Source of the DNA: Terrimesophilobacter sp964651535
GTDB lineage: Bacteria; Actinomycetota; Actinomycetes; Actinomycetales; Microbacteriaceae
Direction of reading: 5' to 3'
DNA length: 64,000 nucleotides
Assembly: GCA_964651535.1 (NCBI GenBank)
Contig: CAZYYE010000003.1
Coordinates: 229,322 to 293,321 of the forward strand
The position numbers were made by a program, and so were the translations under genes. Of the stretch, positions 17,404-26,932 are shown in pieces. The stretch's first letter is position 1. Each line of letters starts with the position of its first letter. The notes under the pieces are model-generated. The model was not told the origin of the DNA and did no database searches. It saw only the letters and a list, made by a program, of their open reading frames with translations.

Positions 17404-18774
17404 CTAGCGCGCCCCGAGCTCCTCGGCCACCAGGAAGGCGAGTTCGAGCGACTGCATGTGGTTGAGGCGCGGATCGCACAGCGACTCGTACCGCGTTGCG
17501 AGAGCCGATTCGTCGATCTGCTCTGAACCGCCCAGGCACTCCGTCACGTCGTCGCCGGTCAGTTCGATGTGGATGCCGCCCGGGTGGGTTCCCACTGACC
17601 GGTGTGCTTCGAAGAAGCCTTTGACTTCGTCGACGACATCGTCAAACCGCCTCGTCTTGTAACCGGTCGGCGTCGTGAGCCCGTTGCCGTGCATGGGGTC
17701 GCACACCCAGACGGGCGTCGCGTCGCTCTTCGAGATGGTTTCGAGAAGTTCCGGCAAAACGTCCCTCACCCGACCTGCGCCCATTCGCGTGATGAAGGTG
17801 AGCCGACCGGGCTCCCGATCCGGATCCAGGCGGTCGATGAGTTCGAGCACCTGAGCGGGCGTTGTCGAGGGACCGAGCTTGACCCCGATCGGGTTGCGCA
17901 CGCGCGACAGGAAGTCGATGTGGGCACCGTCCGGCTGCCTCGTGCGCTCCCCCACCCACACGAAGTGCGCCGACGTGATGTAGGGGGTTCCCGTGCGGGA
18001 ATCGATTCGCGTCATCGGCCGCTCGTAGTCCATCAGTAGCGCCTCGTGGGACGTGTAGAACTCCGTGCGCTTGAGAGCCTCGAAGTCCGCGCCGCACGCC
18101 ATCATGAACTTGATGGCGCGGTCGATCTCGCGGGCCATGTGTTCGTAGCGCACGTTCGCCGGATTGCGCGCAAAGCCCTGGTTCCAACTGTGAACCTGCC
18201 GCAAGTCCGCGAAACCGCCCTGCGTGAACGCGCGGATCAGATTGAGCGTGCTCGCCGCCGTGTGGTATCCGCGAACCAGTCGGGACGGGTCCGCCGCGCG
18301 GGACTCCGGTGTGAACTCGTACCCGTTCACGATGTCGCCGCGGTACGCGGGCAGCGTGACGTCGCCGCGGGTTTCATGATCACTCGAGCGAGGCTTCGCG
18401 AACTGCCCGGCCATCCGGCCCATTTTGATGACCGGCATGGATGCGCCGTAGGTGAGAACCACGGCCATCTGAAGAATCGTCTTGACGCGGTCGCGAATCT
18501 GGTCCGCCGTCGCCGCGGCGAACGTCTCAGCGCAATCGCCGCCCTGAAGGAGGAATGCCTCGCCGCGCGCGACGCTCGCAAGCCGATGACGAAGGATGTC
18601 GACCTCACCGGCGAATACGAGTGGCGGAAGCCCAGCCAACTCGCGGGATGCGGCTTCGACGGCCTCGACTGAGGGCCAACTGGGTTGCTGCGCGATGGGG
18701 AGGTCACGCCAGCGGTCGAGCCCGTCGATCACTGCCGGTTCGGCAAGCACGACTGGTTCGTTCGGATCAACCAC
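17404..18774 (-). CDS. aroG: Class II DAHP synthase (AroG)
   Basis: First enzyme of the shikimate pathway, condensing PEP with erythrose 4-phosphate. Class II signatures are clear: FLLQGGDCAETFA, VIKMGRMAGQFAKPRS, NPIGVKLGPST and VWVCDPMHGNG, ending GGSEQIDESALATRYESLCDPRLN. The frame is open to 18921, but I start at the GTG at 18774. It sits 6 bases after a perfect AAGGAG (18786-18781) and gives the expected N-terminus VVDPNEPVV and 456 residues. The 146-bp leader before it contains no recognisable riboswitch. The gene is convergent with the kinase gene. Confidence 0.95.
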   Translation of the reverse strand: MVDPNEPVVLAEPAVIDGLDRWRDLPIAQQPSWPSVEAVEAASRELAGLPPLVFAGEVDILRHRLASVARGEAFLLQGGDCAETFAAATADQIRDRVKTILQMAVVLTYGASMPVIKMGRMAGQFAKPRSSDHETRGDVTLPAYRGDIVNGYEFTPESRAADPSRLVRGYHTAASTLNLIRAFTQGGFADLRQVHSWNQGFARNPANVRYEHMAREIDRAIKFMMACGADFEALKRTEFYTSHEALLMDYERPMTRIDSRTGTPYITSAHFVWVGERTRQPDGAHIDFLSRVRNPIGVKLGPSTTPAQVLELIDRLDPDREPGRLTFITRMGAGRVRDVLPELLETISKSDATPVWVCDPMHGNGLTTPTGYKTRRFDDVVDEVKGFFEAHRSVGTHPGGIHIELTGDDVTECLGGSEQIDESALATRYESLCDPRLNHMQSLELAFLVAEELGAR

Positions 18775-18920
18775 TGGATACTCCTTGAGTGGGTCATGAC
18801 GGGGCCCAACGCTGCCCAGGGGACGCGCGAGGAAGAGTCGCTGCGACGATGCAGCACATTCCGGCAACCTGCCGGGGTTCCAGCTTATCCGGCCCCGGAG
18901 CCGCGTGACGCGCGCCGCCA

Positions 18921-19610
18921 CTAATGGCTGCGGCTTGGATTCTTCTCTTTGACTGTGCTCGCGTACACGTCGACATATTCCTGGTCACTGAGGTGGCTGA
19001 GCTCGTACATGATCTCGTCGGTGATCGAGCGCAGGATGAATCGGTCGCTTTCCATCCCCTCGAAGCGCGAGAAATCCAAAGGCTCGCCGACCACGACCCC
19101 GACGCGCCGCACTTTCGGAAGGCGCTTCCCGATCGGCATGACTTTTTCCGTGTCGATCATGGCAACCGGAATCACCGGCACTCCGCCCTCGAGCACCATT
19201 CTGGCAACCCCGGTTCTGCCGCGGTACAGCTTGCCGTCCGGACTGCGCGTGCCCTCCGGGTAGATTCCGAGTACTTCGCCGCGATGAAGTACCCCCAGTC
19301 CGGTGCGCAGGCTCGCCTCCGATGCCTTTCCCCCCGAGCGGTCGATGGGCAGCATTCCGGCCGCCTTCAAAAAGTTCTTGATCGCCCAGCCTCGAAGGCC
19401 ACGGGCCGTGTAGTAATCGCTTTTTGCAAGAAACGTCACGCGGCGGTCGATCAGCAGCGGGAGGAACACCGAGTCGATGAAGGACAGGTGATTGCTCGCG
19501 AGAATCACGCCGCCCGTGCGCGGAATGTTCTCTTCGCCGGTCACCCAGGGCCGAAATGCCGTGCGCAGGATCGGACCGACGATCAGGTTCTTCATGAACC
19601 AGTAGAACAT
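18921..19610 (-). CDS. PlsC-family 1-acylglycerol-3-phosphate acyltransferase
   Basis: Membrane-associated acyltransferase of phospholipid synthesis. The 229-residue protein (ATG at 19610 after a GGGAGG RBS, 7-base spacing) has the acceptor motif NHLSFIDS, FLAKSDYY, and the substrate motif YPEGTRSPDGKLYRGRTG. A VPVIPVAM segment follows. Order with aroG and fadD parallels Rv2178c-Rv2182c-Rv2187 of M. tuberculosis. The acyl donor and exact acceptor are unknown. Confidence 0.9.
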   Translation of the reverse strand: MFYWFMKNLIVGPILRTAFRPWVTGEENIPRTGGVILASNHLSFIDSVFLPLLIDRRVTFLAKSDYYTARGLRGWAIKNFLKAAGMLPIDRSGGKASEASLRTGLGVLHRGEVLGIYPEGTRSPDGKLYRGRTGVARMVLEGGVPVIPVAMIDTEKVMPIGKRLPKVRRVGVVVGEPLDFSRFEGMESDRFILRSITDEIMYELSHLSDQEYVDVYASTVKEKNPSRSH

Positions 19611-19760
19611 CCGAGAGCCTCCCTGCAGCACGGCGCCCAACGACCAGCGCCAACCCTCCCAGCCTAACGGTGCCGAGGTCACGGCGAACGTCCGCAGGAA
19701 CGATTCCGCCTGACCCGATAGAGTAGAAAGACCGAACTTTCAGGTACCAAAGGAGTTGCC

Positions 19761-21587
19761 GTGGACCACTACGACATGCCCGCCATCGTTCCAGCAGACC
19801 CCGAAGCGAATGCGACCGATCTTCTCATCGAGCGCGTTCGCGCGACTCCGGACCTCGCGCTGTTCTCCGTTCCGACTCAGGATGGCGGCTGGTCGGACGT
19901 CACCGCGACGGAGTTCCTCGACCAGGTTCGCGCACTGGCCAAGGGGTTCGTCGCCGCCGGGATCGAGCCCGGAGACAAGATCGGCCTCATGTGCAAGACC
20001 CGCTACGAGTGGACTCTCATCGATTTCGGAATCTGGTTCGCCGGCGCGGTCATGGTGCCGATCTACGAAACCTCCTCCCCTACGCAGCTCCAGTGGAACC
20101 TCAGCGACTCGGGCACCGTGGCCATGATCACGGAGACCCCAGACCACTTCTCGCGTTTCGACGAAGCGCACGCCGACCTTCCGCTCATCCGCACGGTGTG
20201 GAAGATCGACTCGGGCGACCTCGAGAAGCTCGCCGCGAGCGGCAAGGACGTCTCGGACGAGGAAATCGAGCGGCGTCGAAACCTGGCTTCGGGCAAGGAC
20301 CTTGCGACGCTCATCTACACCGCGGGCACGACGGGCCGGCCAAAGGGCTGCATGCTGACGCACTCCAACTTCGTCGAGCTCACCCGCAACGCGCACCACG
20401 CGATTCCCGAAGTCGTCAACACGGAATCGAGCACGCTGCTCTTCATCACGCTCGCCCACATTTTCGCCCGCTTCATCTCAGTGCTCGCGATCGTCGGAGG
20501 TGTCAAGGTCGGCCATCAGCCGGACACGAAGCAACTGCTCCCGGCGATGGGTTCGTTCCGGCCCACGTTCCTGCTCGCCGTGCCCCGAGTGTTCGAGAAG
20601 GTGTACAACTCCTCCGAGCAGAAGGCGGAGGCCGGCGGCAAGGGCAAGATCTTCCGCAAGGCCGCCGCCGTTGCCGTAGCGCACTCGAAGGCGCTCGACG
20701 CCGGAAAAGTCCCGTTCGGGCTCGCCATCCAGTTCGCGCTCTTCGATCGGCTTGTTCTGAGCAAGATTCGCGCAGCCTTGGGCGGTCGCGTCAAGTACGC
20801 GGTGTCGGGGTCTGCGCCCCTCGGACTGTTCCTCGGGCATTTCTACCGCAGTCTCGGACTCACGATCCTCGAGGGCTACGGCCTCACGGAGACGACCGCG
20901 CCCATCACCGTGAACGTTCCATCCAACTTCAAGATCGGCAAGGTGGGCCCGCCGCTTCCGGGATGCTCCGTGCGCCTCGCAGAGGACGGCGAGATCGAAG
21001 CCAAGGGAATCAATATCTTCGACGGCTACTGGAACAATGAGCAGGCCACGAAGGATACGTTCGACGGCGAATGGCTCAAGACCGGCGACATCGGCACGAT
21101 CGACGAAGACGGTTACCTGGAGATCACGGGTCGCAAGAAGGAAATGATCGTCACAGCGGGGGGCAAGAATGTGGCTCCTGCGACGCTCGAGGACCCCATC
21201 AGGGCGAACCCCATCATCGGGCAGGTCGTCGTCGTCGGAGACAAGCGCCCGTTCATCGGTGCGCTCATCTCGCTCGACGAGGAAATGCTCCCCGTGTGGC
21301 TCAACAACAACGGCGAGGATGCGACGATGAGCGTCGCGGACGCGGCCAAGAACCCCAAGGTGCTGAGCGAAATCCAGTCGGCCATCGATCGCGCGAACGC
21401 CAACGTGTCGCGTGCCGAATCAATTCGCAAGTTCGTGATCCTTCCGCACGAATTGTCGGAGGCGAGCGGGCACCTCACACCGAAGCTCAGCATCAAGCGG
21501 CACGTCATCCTCGATGACTTCGCCGACACGATCGACGGGCTGTACGAGGACGCGCCAGCTACTCAGGGGCACTCCGTCGTAGGTTGA
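19761..21587 (+). CDS. Long-chain fatty acid-CoA ligase (FadD15-like)
   Basis: ANL-superfamily enzyme that activates fatty acids through an acyl-AMP intermediate. The 608-residue protein carries the AMP-binding P-loop YTAGTTGRPKGCMLTH, the LLFITLAHIFAR segment, GYGLTETTAP, and the hinge/C-domain motif WLKTGDIGTIDEDGYLEITGRKKEMIVTAGGKNVAP. The GTG start has an AAAGGAG RBS. It is divergent from the plsC-type gene, so the two could share regulation of lipid metabolism. The motif spacing and length match actinobacterial FadD15. Confidence 0.93.
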   Translation: MDHYDMPAIVPADPEANATDLLIERVRATPDLALFSVPTQDGGWSDVTATEFLDQVRALAKGFVAAGIEPGDKIGLMCKTRYEWTLIDFGIWFAGAVMVPIYETSSPTQLQWNLSDSGTVAMITETPDHFSRFDEAHADLPLIRTVWKIDSGDLEKLAASGKDVSDEEIERRRNLASGKDLATLIYTAGTTGRPKGCMLTHSNFVELTRNAHHAIPEVVNTESSTLLFITLAHIFARFISVLAIVGGVKVGHQPDTKQLLPAMGSFRPTFLLAVPRVFEKVYNSSEQKAEAGGKGKIFRKAAAVAVAHSKALDAGKVPFGLAIQFALFDRLVLSKIRAALGGRVKYAVSGSAPLGLFLGHFYRSLGLTILEGYGLTETTAPITVNVPSNFKIGKVGPPLPGCSVRLAEDGEIEAKGINIFDGYWNNEQATKDTFDGEWLKTGDIGTIDEDGYLEITGRKKEMIVTAGGKNVAPATLEDPIRANPIIGQVVVVGDKRPFIGALISLDEEMLPVWLNNNGEDATMSVADAAKNPKVLSEIQSAIDRANANVSRAESIRKFVILPHELSEASGHLTPKLSIKRHVILDDFADTIDGLYEDAPATQGHSVVG

Positions 21588-21596
21588 GGGCGAGGG

Positions 21597-22088
21597 TCAG
21601 AACCAGTCTGACTCTCTGATCAACCGCATTGCTTCGCGCTTGCGCTCCTTGTCGAGCCCTTCGATGAAGAGCTTTCCATCGAGGTGGTCGATCTCGTGCT
21701 GGAGCGCCTGGGCGAAAAGACCCTCGCCCTCGAGTTCGATTCGGTTGCCGTCCAGATCGACGCCGACGGCGCGCGCCCGCGGGTAGCGCATCCGTTGGAA
21801 GTAGAAACCGGGAACGGAAAGGCATCCCTCGTCGACGAGCGCGGGCTCACCGGAAACCTCGACGAGTTCCGGATTCAACACGTAGCCAACCTCGCCGTCG
21901 ATGTTGAAACTGAAAGCCCGCAGGTTGATCCCGATCTGCGGTGCCGCGACTCCCGCCCTTCCGGGCAGCCGAACGGTGTCGAGGAGGTCTTCGACGAGTC
22001 CGCGGGCGCCCGCGTCGCCGATCGAAATCGGTGAGGATACAGTCCGAAGGACGGGGTCTCCGAAGACCCTGATCTGGCGCGCGGTCAT
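21597..22088 (-). CDS. def: Peptide deformylase
   Basis: Metallo-hydrolase that removes the formyl group from nascent N-terminal Met. All three family motifs are present in 163 residues: GRAGVAAPQIG (motif 1), EGCLSVPGF (motif 2, metal-binding Cys) and QHEIDHLDG (motif 3, two metal-binding His and the catalytic Glu). Motif 1 has GRAGVAAPQ in place of the commoner GVGLAAPQ. The stop is 9 bp from the convergent fadD stop. Confidence 0.95.
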   Translation of the reverse strand: MTARQIRVFGDPVLRTVSSPISIGDAGARGLVEDLLDTVRLPGRAGVAAPQIGINLRAFSFNIDGEVGYVLNPELVEVSGEPALVDEGCLSVPGFYFQRMRYPRARAVGVDLDGNRIELEGEGLFAQALQHEIDHLDGKLFIEGLDKERKREAMRLIRESDWF

Positions 22089-22110
22089 TGTGCGTTGTGC
22101 CCCTGCGGCC

Positions 22111-23373
22111 TCAGTCGTCCTTCGTGGACGGCAACCCGTCGACGACGAACGCGGCCAGATCGCGTGCGGTGGAGCGAGTCAGCGGTTCGAGGCGGGAATA
22201 ATCGATGACGGCGCCGGAAGCAAGTTGGGCGTCATACGGAATGCGAACGACTTCCCGCACGCGAGAGCGGAAGTGCGCCTCGATCTCGTCGATATTGACC
22301 ATGTTCGTGCCCTGGGTTCCGGTGTTGATCGCAACGACCGCATCGTGCGCGAGTTTCCCGTAACCGTTCGCCTCGAGCCACGTGAGGGTCTCCGACGCGA
22401 GCCGCGCCTCGTCGACGCTTCCCCCCGACACGATGACGACCGTGTCCGCGCGCTGCAGCGTCGCGCGCATCACCGAGTGAACGATCCCGGTGCCGCAGTC
22501 CGTCAGCACAATCGAGTAGTAGCGCGCTGCGACATCGGCGACAACGTTGTAATCGTCTTCATCGAATGCCTCAGACAGCAGCGGATCGGTATCTGAAGCA
22601 AGGATGTCGAGCCGCGTTTCATCCCTCGAGATGAACGAGGTGAATTCGCTGAACGCGTTGATCGAGCTCGCGTTCGTCACGACGTCCCGCACCGTCGACG
22701 AGGTTTGCTTCGTGACCCTTTCGGCAAGAGTTCCGCGATCCGGGTTCGCGTCGATCGCGATGACCCGGTCCTCGCGGACGTCCGCAAGCGCCATTCCGAG
22801 CAGCGCGGTGATCGTCGTCTTGCCGACCCCGCCCTTCCGAGTCAGGACGGGGACGAACCGGGTTCCGCCGTCGAGCCGCTTGCCGATGCGCGCTTCCAAT
22901 TCCTTCCTCGCGCGGACCCGAGCCGAATCGCCGAGGTTCACGAGATGAAATGTGCTCGCGTATACGAACGCCGGCCATAGTCCCTCCGGGCGCTGCCGCT
23001 TCTGGTTCCGCCGCTCGAGCAGGCGTTCCGAGGTCAACATGGCCGCCGTCTCTGGAGCCACCGCGCTTCGGCCCCGGTTGCGCGACCTCGAGGGGAGAGA
23101 CGCGAGGATGTCGTCCTGATCGGGCTGGACGGGCATCACGGGAACCAGGTTGATCGAGGTGGTGGGTCCGACATTCTCCAGAACGTGCCCGGCGCGAATC
23201 GCCTCATCGCTCAAGGCGACCGCGAGTTCGTCGTCGGGAGTCGAGTGAACCTGCTCCGGCAGGGTCACATCGATCGTGAGACTTTCGGGAAGGTCCGGCA
23301 GCGCCACGGTGCCGGACTCCGGCTCGGGGTCGGGTTCGGACGAACCGTCGGTCTTTCTGGTCTTCGACGTCAC
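22111..23373 (-). CDS. MinD/ParA-like ATPase with long disordered N-terminus
   Basis: P-loop ATPase of the deviant-Walker (MinD/ParA) type: VLTRKGGVGKTTITALLG, then AIDANPDRGTLAERV and TDCGTGI. About 175 residues precede the P-loop: an acidic Pro/Glu-rich stretch, then PEGLWPAFVYASTFHLVNLGDSARVRARKELEARI. Such extensions occur in actinobacterial MinD-like proteins associated with septum, secretion or polar functions, but I cannot assign a partner. It is distinct from the two shorter ParA proteins in this window. It lies 22 bp before def and 33 bp after pyc, on the same strand, so co-transcription is possible. Confidence 0.75.
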   Translation of the reverse strand: MTSKTRKTDGSSEPDPEPESGTVALPDLPESLTIDVTLPEQVHSTPDDELAVALSDEAIRAGHVLENVGPTTSINLVPVMPVQPDQDDILASLPSRSRNRGRSAVAPETAAMLTSERLLERRNQKRQRPEGLWPAFVYASTFHLVNLGDSARVRARKELEARIGKRLDGGTRFVPVLTRKGGVGKTTITALLGMALADVREDRVIAIDANPDRGTLAERVTKQTSSTVRDVVTNASSINAFSEFTSFISRDETRLDILASDTDPLLSEAFDEDDYNVVADVAARYYSIVLTDCGTGIVHSVMRATLQRADTVVIVSGGSVDEARLASETLTWLEANGYGKLAHDAVVAINTGTQGTNMVNIDEIEAHFRSRVREVVRIPYDAQLASGAVIDYSRLEPLTRSTARDLAAFVVDGLPSTKDD

Positions 23374-23406
23374 AGGAAATGGCCCTTCGTAATCGGACCC
23401 TCTAGC

Positions 23407-26400
23407 TTACAACTCGACAACGAGGAGGAGGTCCCCCGCGTCCACTTGCTGAGTTTGCGGGATCGCGAGTCGGCCGACCGTGCCCGAAACCGAACACGTG
23501 ATCGCAGCCTCCATCTTCATCGCTTCGATCGATGCGACCACCTGGCCCGCGTCGACATGGTCGCCTTCCGAAACCTTGAGCGACACCACCCCAGAGAACG
23601 GTGCGGAAATCTGGCCGGGAGAGCCGGGATCGGCCTTCTCCGCTGCTTTCACGTCCACGGTTACGGAGCGGTCGCGCACGAACACGGGACGCAATTGGCC
23701 GTTGATCACGGTCATGACCGTGCGCATGCCCTTTCCGTCGACTTCGCCGATGGCTTCGAGCCCCACAATGAGCTTGACTCCCGGCTCCATCGAGATCGTG
23801 TGCTCGCGCCCGGGGCGCAGACCGTACAGGTAGTCCACCGTGTCGACTACCGAGAGGTCGCCGTAGGCGTCCCGCACCTCCTCGAACAACCGAGTCGGAA
23901 CAGGGAACAGCAGGCGGTTGAGCGTGGAGCGCCTGCTCGCGGAGTCTGCCTCGAGTGCCGCGCTGTCTTCCGGACCGAGATCCTCGACCTCGATGGAAAC
24001 ACTCCTGCCCGCGAGCACCTTGCTGCGGAACGGCTCCGGCCACCCGCCGGGCAAGTCGCCCAGTTCCCCCGCCATGAAGGAAATCACCGAATCCGGAATG
24101 TCGTAATTGCCCGGGTTCTCTTCGAAGTCTTCCGGATCCGCATCCGCCGCGGCCATGGCCAGTGCGAGGTCCCCGACGACTTTGGAGGACGGCGTGACTT
24201 TCGGCGGCCGACCGAGAATGCGGTTCGCGAACGCGTACCAGTTCTCGATCTTCTCAAAATGATCTGCGAGGCCGAGCGCAACAGCTTGCGTCCGCAGGTT
24301 GGACAATTGGCCGCCGGGGATCTCGTGGTGGTACACGCGGCCGGTTGGCCCTGGCAGCCCCGACTCGAAGGGGCGGTAAGCGCGGCGGACGGCTTCCCAG
24401 TATGGCTCGAGGTCCGACACCGCCTGCAAGGAAAGTCCGGTATCTCGTTCCGTGTTGGAGAGGGCGGCGACGAGTGCAGACAACGGCGGCTGACTTGTCG
24501 TCCCCGCCATCGGCGCACTCGCGACGTCCACGGCATCTGCGCCCGCACGGCTCGCTGCCAGGAGGGTCGCCAGTTGCCCGCCAGCTGTGTCGTGCGTGTG
24601 CACGTGGACGGGAAGATCGAACCGCTCACGAAGAGCGCCCACGAGCTTCTCCGCCGCGCCCGCGCGCAACAGCCCGGCCATGTCCTTGATGGCGAGAATG
24701 TGCGCACCGCTGTCCACTATCTGCTCCGCAAGGTTCAGGTAGTAGTCGAGCGTGTACAGTTCCTCCGCCGGGTCGAGCAAGTCGCCCGTGTAGCACAGTG
24801 CGACCTCCGCGAGGGCTGAGCCCGTTCCGAGCACGGCATCGATGGCCGGGCGCATCCGATCGACATCGTTGAGTGCATCGAAAATCCGAAAAATGTCGAC
24901 GCCCGTCGCGGCGGCCTCGACGACGAATGCGTCGGTAACCTTTGTCGGGTAGGGCGTGTAGCCGACCGTGTTTCGTCCGCGGAGCAGCATTTGGATGGCG
25001 ATATTCGGCATCGCCTCCCGAAGCGCGGCAAGCCGATCCCACGGGTCCTCCCCCAGGAATCGGAGCGCGACATCGTAGGTGGCTCCGCCCCACGCCTCGA
25101 CAGACAGGAGTTGCGGAGTCATGCGCGCCACGTAAGGGGCGACGGCCTCAAGGTCCTTCGTGCGGACCCTCGTCGCCAGCAGCGACTGGTGGGCATCCCG
25201 GAACGTGGTCTCGGTCACCGCGAGAGCATTTTGCGCCCGGAGGTCCGCCGCGAACCCTGCCGGCCCCAGTTCCAGCAATCGTTGGCGCGAACCGGCAGGC
25301 GCCGGAACATCAATATCGACGTCGGGAAGCTTTTGCTCTGGGCTGATGATTCCGTCTCCGCTGCCGAACGGCTGGTTCACCGTGACATCGGCGAGCCAGT
25401 TCAGAATCCTCGTCCCCCGGTCCTTCGACGGGGCCGCATTCACGAGCTCCGGTCGCTCGTCGATGAACGACGTGCTGATATCGCCGTTCGCAAACGACGG
25501 GTCCTCGAGGACAGCCTGGAGGAACGGGATGTTCGTGGACACTCCGCGAATCCGAAACTCGGCGAGTCCCCGTTTTGCCCGCTCCACGGCAGCCGCAAAG
25601 TCGCGGCCCCGGCACGTCATCTTCACGAGCATGGAGTCGAAGTGCGGGCTGATCTGCGTGCCGGGGTCGATGGTTCCGCCGTCGAGCCGGATGCCCCCGC
25701 CTCCCGGCGAGCGGTACGTCGTGATCTTCCCCGTGTCGGGCCGGAAGCCGTCCGCCGGGTCTTCCGTCGTGATCCGGCACTGCAGGGCAGCGCCGCGCAC
25801 AGACAGGGATTCCTGTTCTAGGCCGAGCTCGGCGAGCGTCTGCCCGTACGCGATGCGCATTTGCGCCTGAACCAGGTCGACGTCCGTGATTTCCTCCGTG
25901 ACGGTGTGCTCCACCTGGATCCGGGGGTTCATCTCGATGAAGACGTGCTGCCCGGCCCGCTCTCCCACCGTGTCGAGGAGAAACTCCACGGTGCCGGCAT
26001 TCACATAGTTGATCGATTTTGCGAACGCGATGGCGTCGCGAAACAGCGACTCGCGCACGTTCCGGTCGAGATTGGGCGCGGGCGCGATCTCGATGACTTT
26101 CTGGTTCCTGCGCTGGACGCTGCAGTCGCGTTCGAACAAGTGGATGGTCTCCCCCGTGACATCCGCGAGGATCTGGACCTCGATGTGCCGCGGGCGCAGC
26201 ACCGCCTGCTCGAGGAACATGGTCGGGTCGCCGAATGCGCTGTCGGCTTCGCGCATCGCCTCCTCGAGCGCGCCGCGCAAGTCCTCCGCACGGTCGACCC
26301 GTCGCATCCCGCGGCCCCCGCCGCCCGCCACCGCTTTCGCGAAGATCGGGAAACCAATCTCCTCCGCCCCCGCGAGAAGCTCGTCGATGTCTTTCGACGC

Positions 26401-26808
26401 AGGCGTGGACTTGAGAACCGGCACACCCGCTGCGATCGCGTGTTCCTTCGCCGTGACTTTGTTGCCCGCCATTTCCAGAACTGACTGACTCGGACCGATG
26501 AAGGCGATCCCGGCAGCAGCGGCAGCTTCGGCGAGTTCTGGGTTCTCCGAAAGGAATCCGTACCCCGGGTAGATCGCATCCGCGCCGCACTCGGTCGCGA
26601 CCCTGATGATCTCGGACACATCGAGGTACGCGCGGACCGGATGCCCCTCCGTGCCGATGAGGTAAGCCTCGTCCGCCTTCAACCGGTGAAGAGAGTTCCG
26701 ATCCTCCCAGGGGAACACGGCAACAGTCTTGGCTCCGAGCTCGAATGCGGCCCGAAAAGCGCGGATAGCGATCTCACCTCGGTTGGCAACAAGAATCTTG
26801 GTGAACAC
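23407..26808 (-). CDS. pyc: Pyruvate carboxylase
   Basis: Biotin-dependent anaplerotic enzyme making oxaloacetate from pyruvate and bicarbonate. The order of domains is complete. First is biotin carboxylase (ILVANRGEIAIRAFRA; AVAGGGGRGMR; FIEMNPRIQVEHTVTEE). The carboxyltransferase barrel follows (DAHQSLLATRVRTKDL; VHTHDTAGGQLA), and a C-terminal biotinyl domain carries the attachment lysine in IEAMKMEAA. I start at the GTG at 26808, with a GAGAGGA RBS upstream, giving VFTKILVANRGEI and 1133 residues. The frame to 26889 adds unconserved residues over the divergent promoter region. Confidence 0.97.
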   Translation of the reverse strand: MFTKILVANRGEIAIRAFRAAFELGAKTVAVFPWEDRNSLHRLKADEAYLIGTEGHPVRAYLDVSEIIRVATECGADAIYPGYGFLSENPELAEAAAAAGIAFIGPSQSVLEMAGNKVTAKEHAIAAGVPVLKSTPASKDIDELLAGAEEIGFPIFAKAVAGGGGRGMRRVDRAEDLRGALEEAMREADSAFGDPTMFLEQAVLRPRHIEVQILADVTGETIHLFERDCSVQRRNQKVIEIAPAPNLDRNVRESLFRDAIAFAKSINYVNAGTVEFLLDTVGERAGQHVFIEMNPRIQVEHTVTEEITDVDLVQAQMRIAYGQTLAELGLEQESLSVRGAALQCRITTEDPADGFRPDTGKITTYRSPGGGGIRLDGGTIDPGTQISPHFDSMLVKMTCRGRDFAAAVERAKRGLAEFRIRGVSTNIPFLQAVLEDPSFANGDISTSFIDERPELVNAAPSKDRGTRILNWLADVTVNQPFGSGDGIISPEQKLPDVDIDVPAPAGSRQRLLELGPAGFAADLRAQNALAVTETTFRDAHQSLLATRVRTKDLEAVAPYVARMTPQLLSVEAWGGATYDVALRFLGEDPWDRLAALREAMPNIAIQMLLRGRNTVGYTPYPTKVTDAFVVEAAATGVDIFRIFDALNDVDRMRPAIDAVLGTGSALAEVALCYTGDLLDPAEELYTLDYYLNLAEQIVDSGAHILAIKDMAGLLRAGAAEKLVGALRERFDLPVHVHTHDTAGGQLATLLAASRAGADAVDVASAPMAGTTSQPPLSALVAALSNTERDTGLSLQAVSDLEPYWEAVRRAYRPFESGLPGPTGRVYHHEIPGGQLSNLRTQAVALGLADHFEKIENWYAFANRILGRPPKVTPSSKVVGDLALAMAAADADPEDFEENPGNYDIPDSVISFMAGELGDLPGGWPEPFRSKVLAGRSVSIEVEDLGPEDSAALEADSASRRSTLNRLLFPVPTRLFEEVRDAYGDLSVVDTVDYLYGLRPGREHTISMEPGVKLIVGLEAIGEVDGKGMRTVMTVINGQLRPVFVRDRSVTVDVKAAEKADPGSPGQISAPFSGVVSLKVSEGDHVDAGQVVASIEAMKMEAAITCSVSGTVGRLAIPQTQQVDAGDLLLVVEL

Positions 26809-26917
26809 TGCTGTCCTCTCTCGTGAATGTCCAAGGCTAGTCACGCAGTCCATAGCCACGATCGAACTTCGGTCGGATATGTCTGGCAAGATTTAGGTTC
26901 TTTCAGACTAGTGAAGG

Positions 26918-26932
26918 TATCGTCTTTACTCG
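26918..26932 (+). promoter_or_regulatory. Possible -10 element for a leaderless parA-like transcript
   Basis: TATCGT at 26918-26923 lies 8 bases before the GTG start at 26932, and no Shine-Dalgarno sequence sits at the normal distance. This is the arrangement of leaderless actinobacterial messages. No clear -35 is visible. Confidence 0.3.

Noticed and set aside
18775..18920. Possible leader peptide or attenuator before aroG
   Set aside because: A frame beginning MCCIVAATLPRASPGQRWAPS ends before the aroG RBS, but it has only one Trp and no clear antiterminator/terminator pair.
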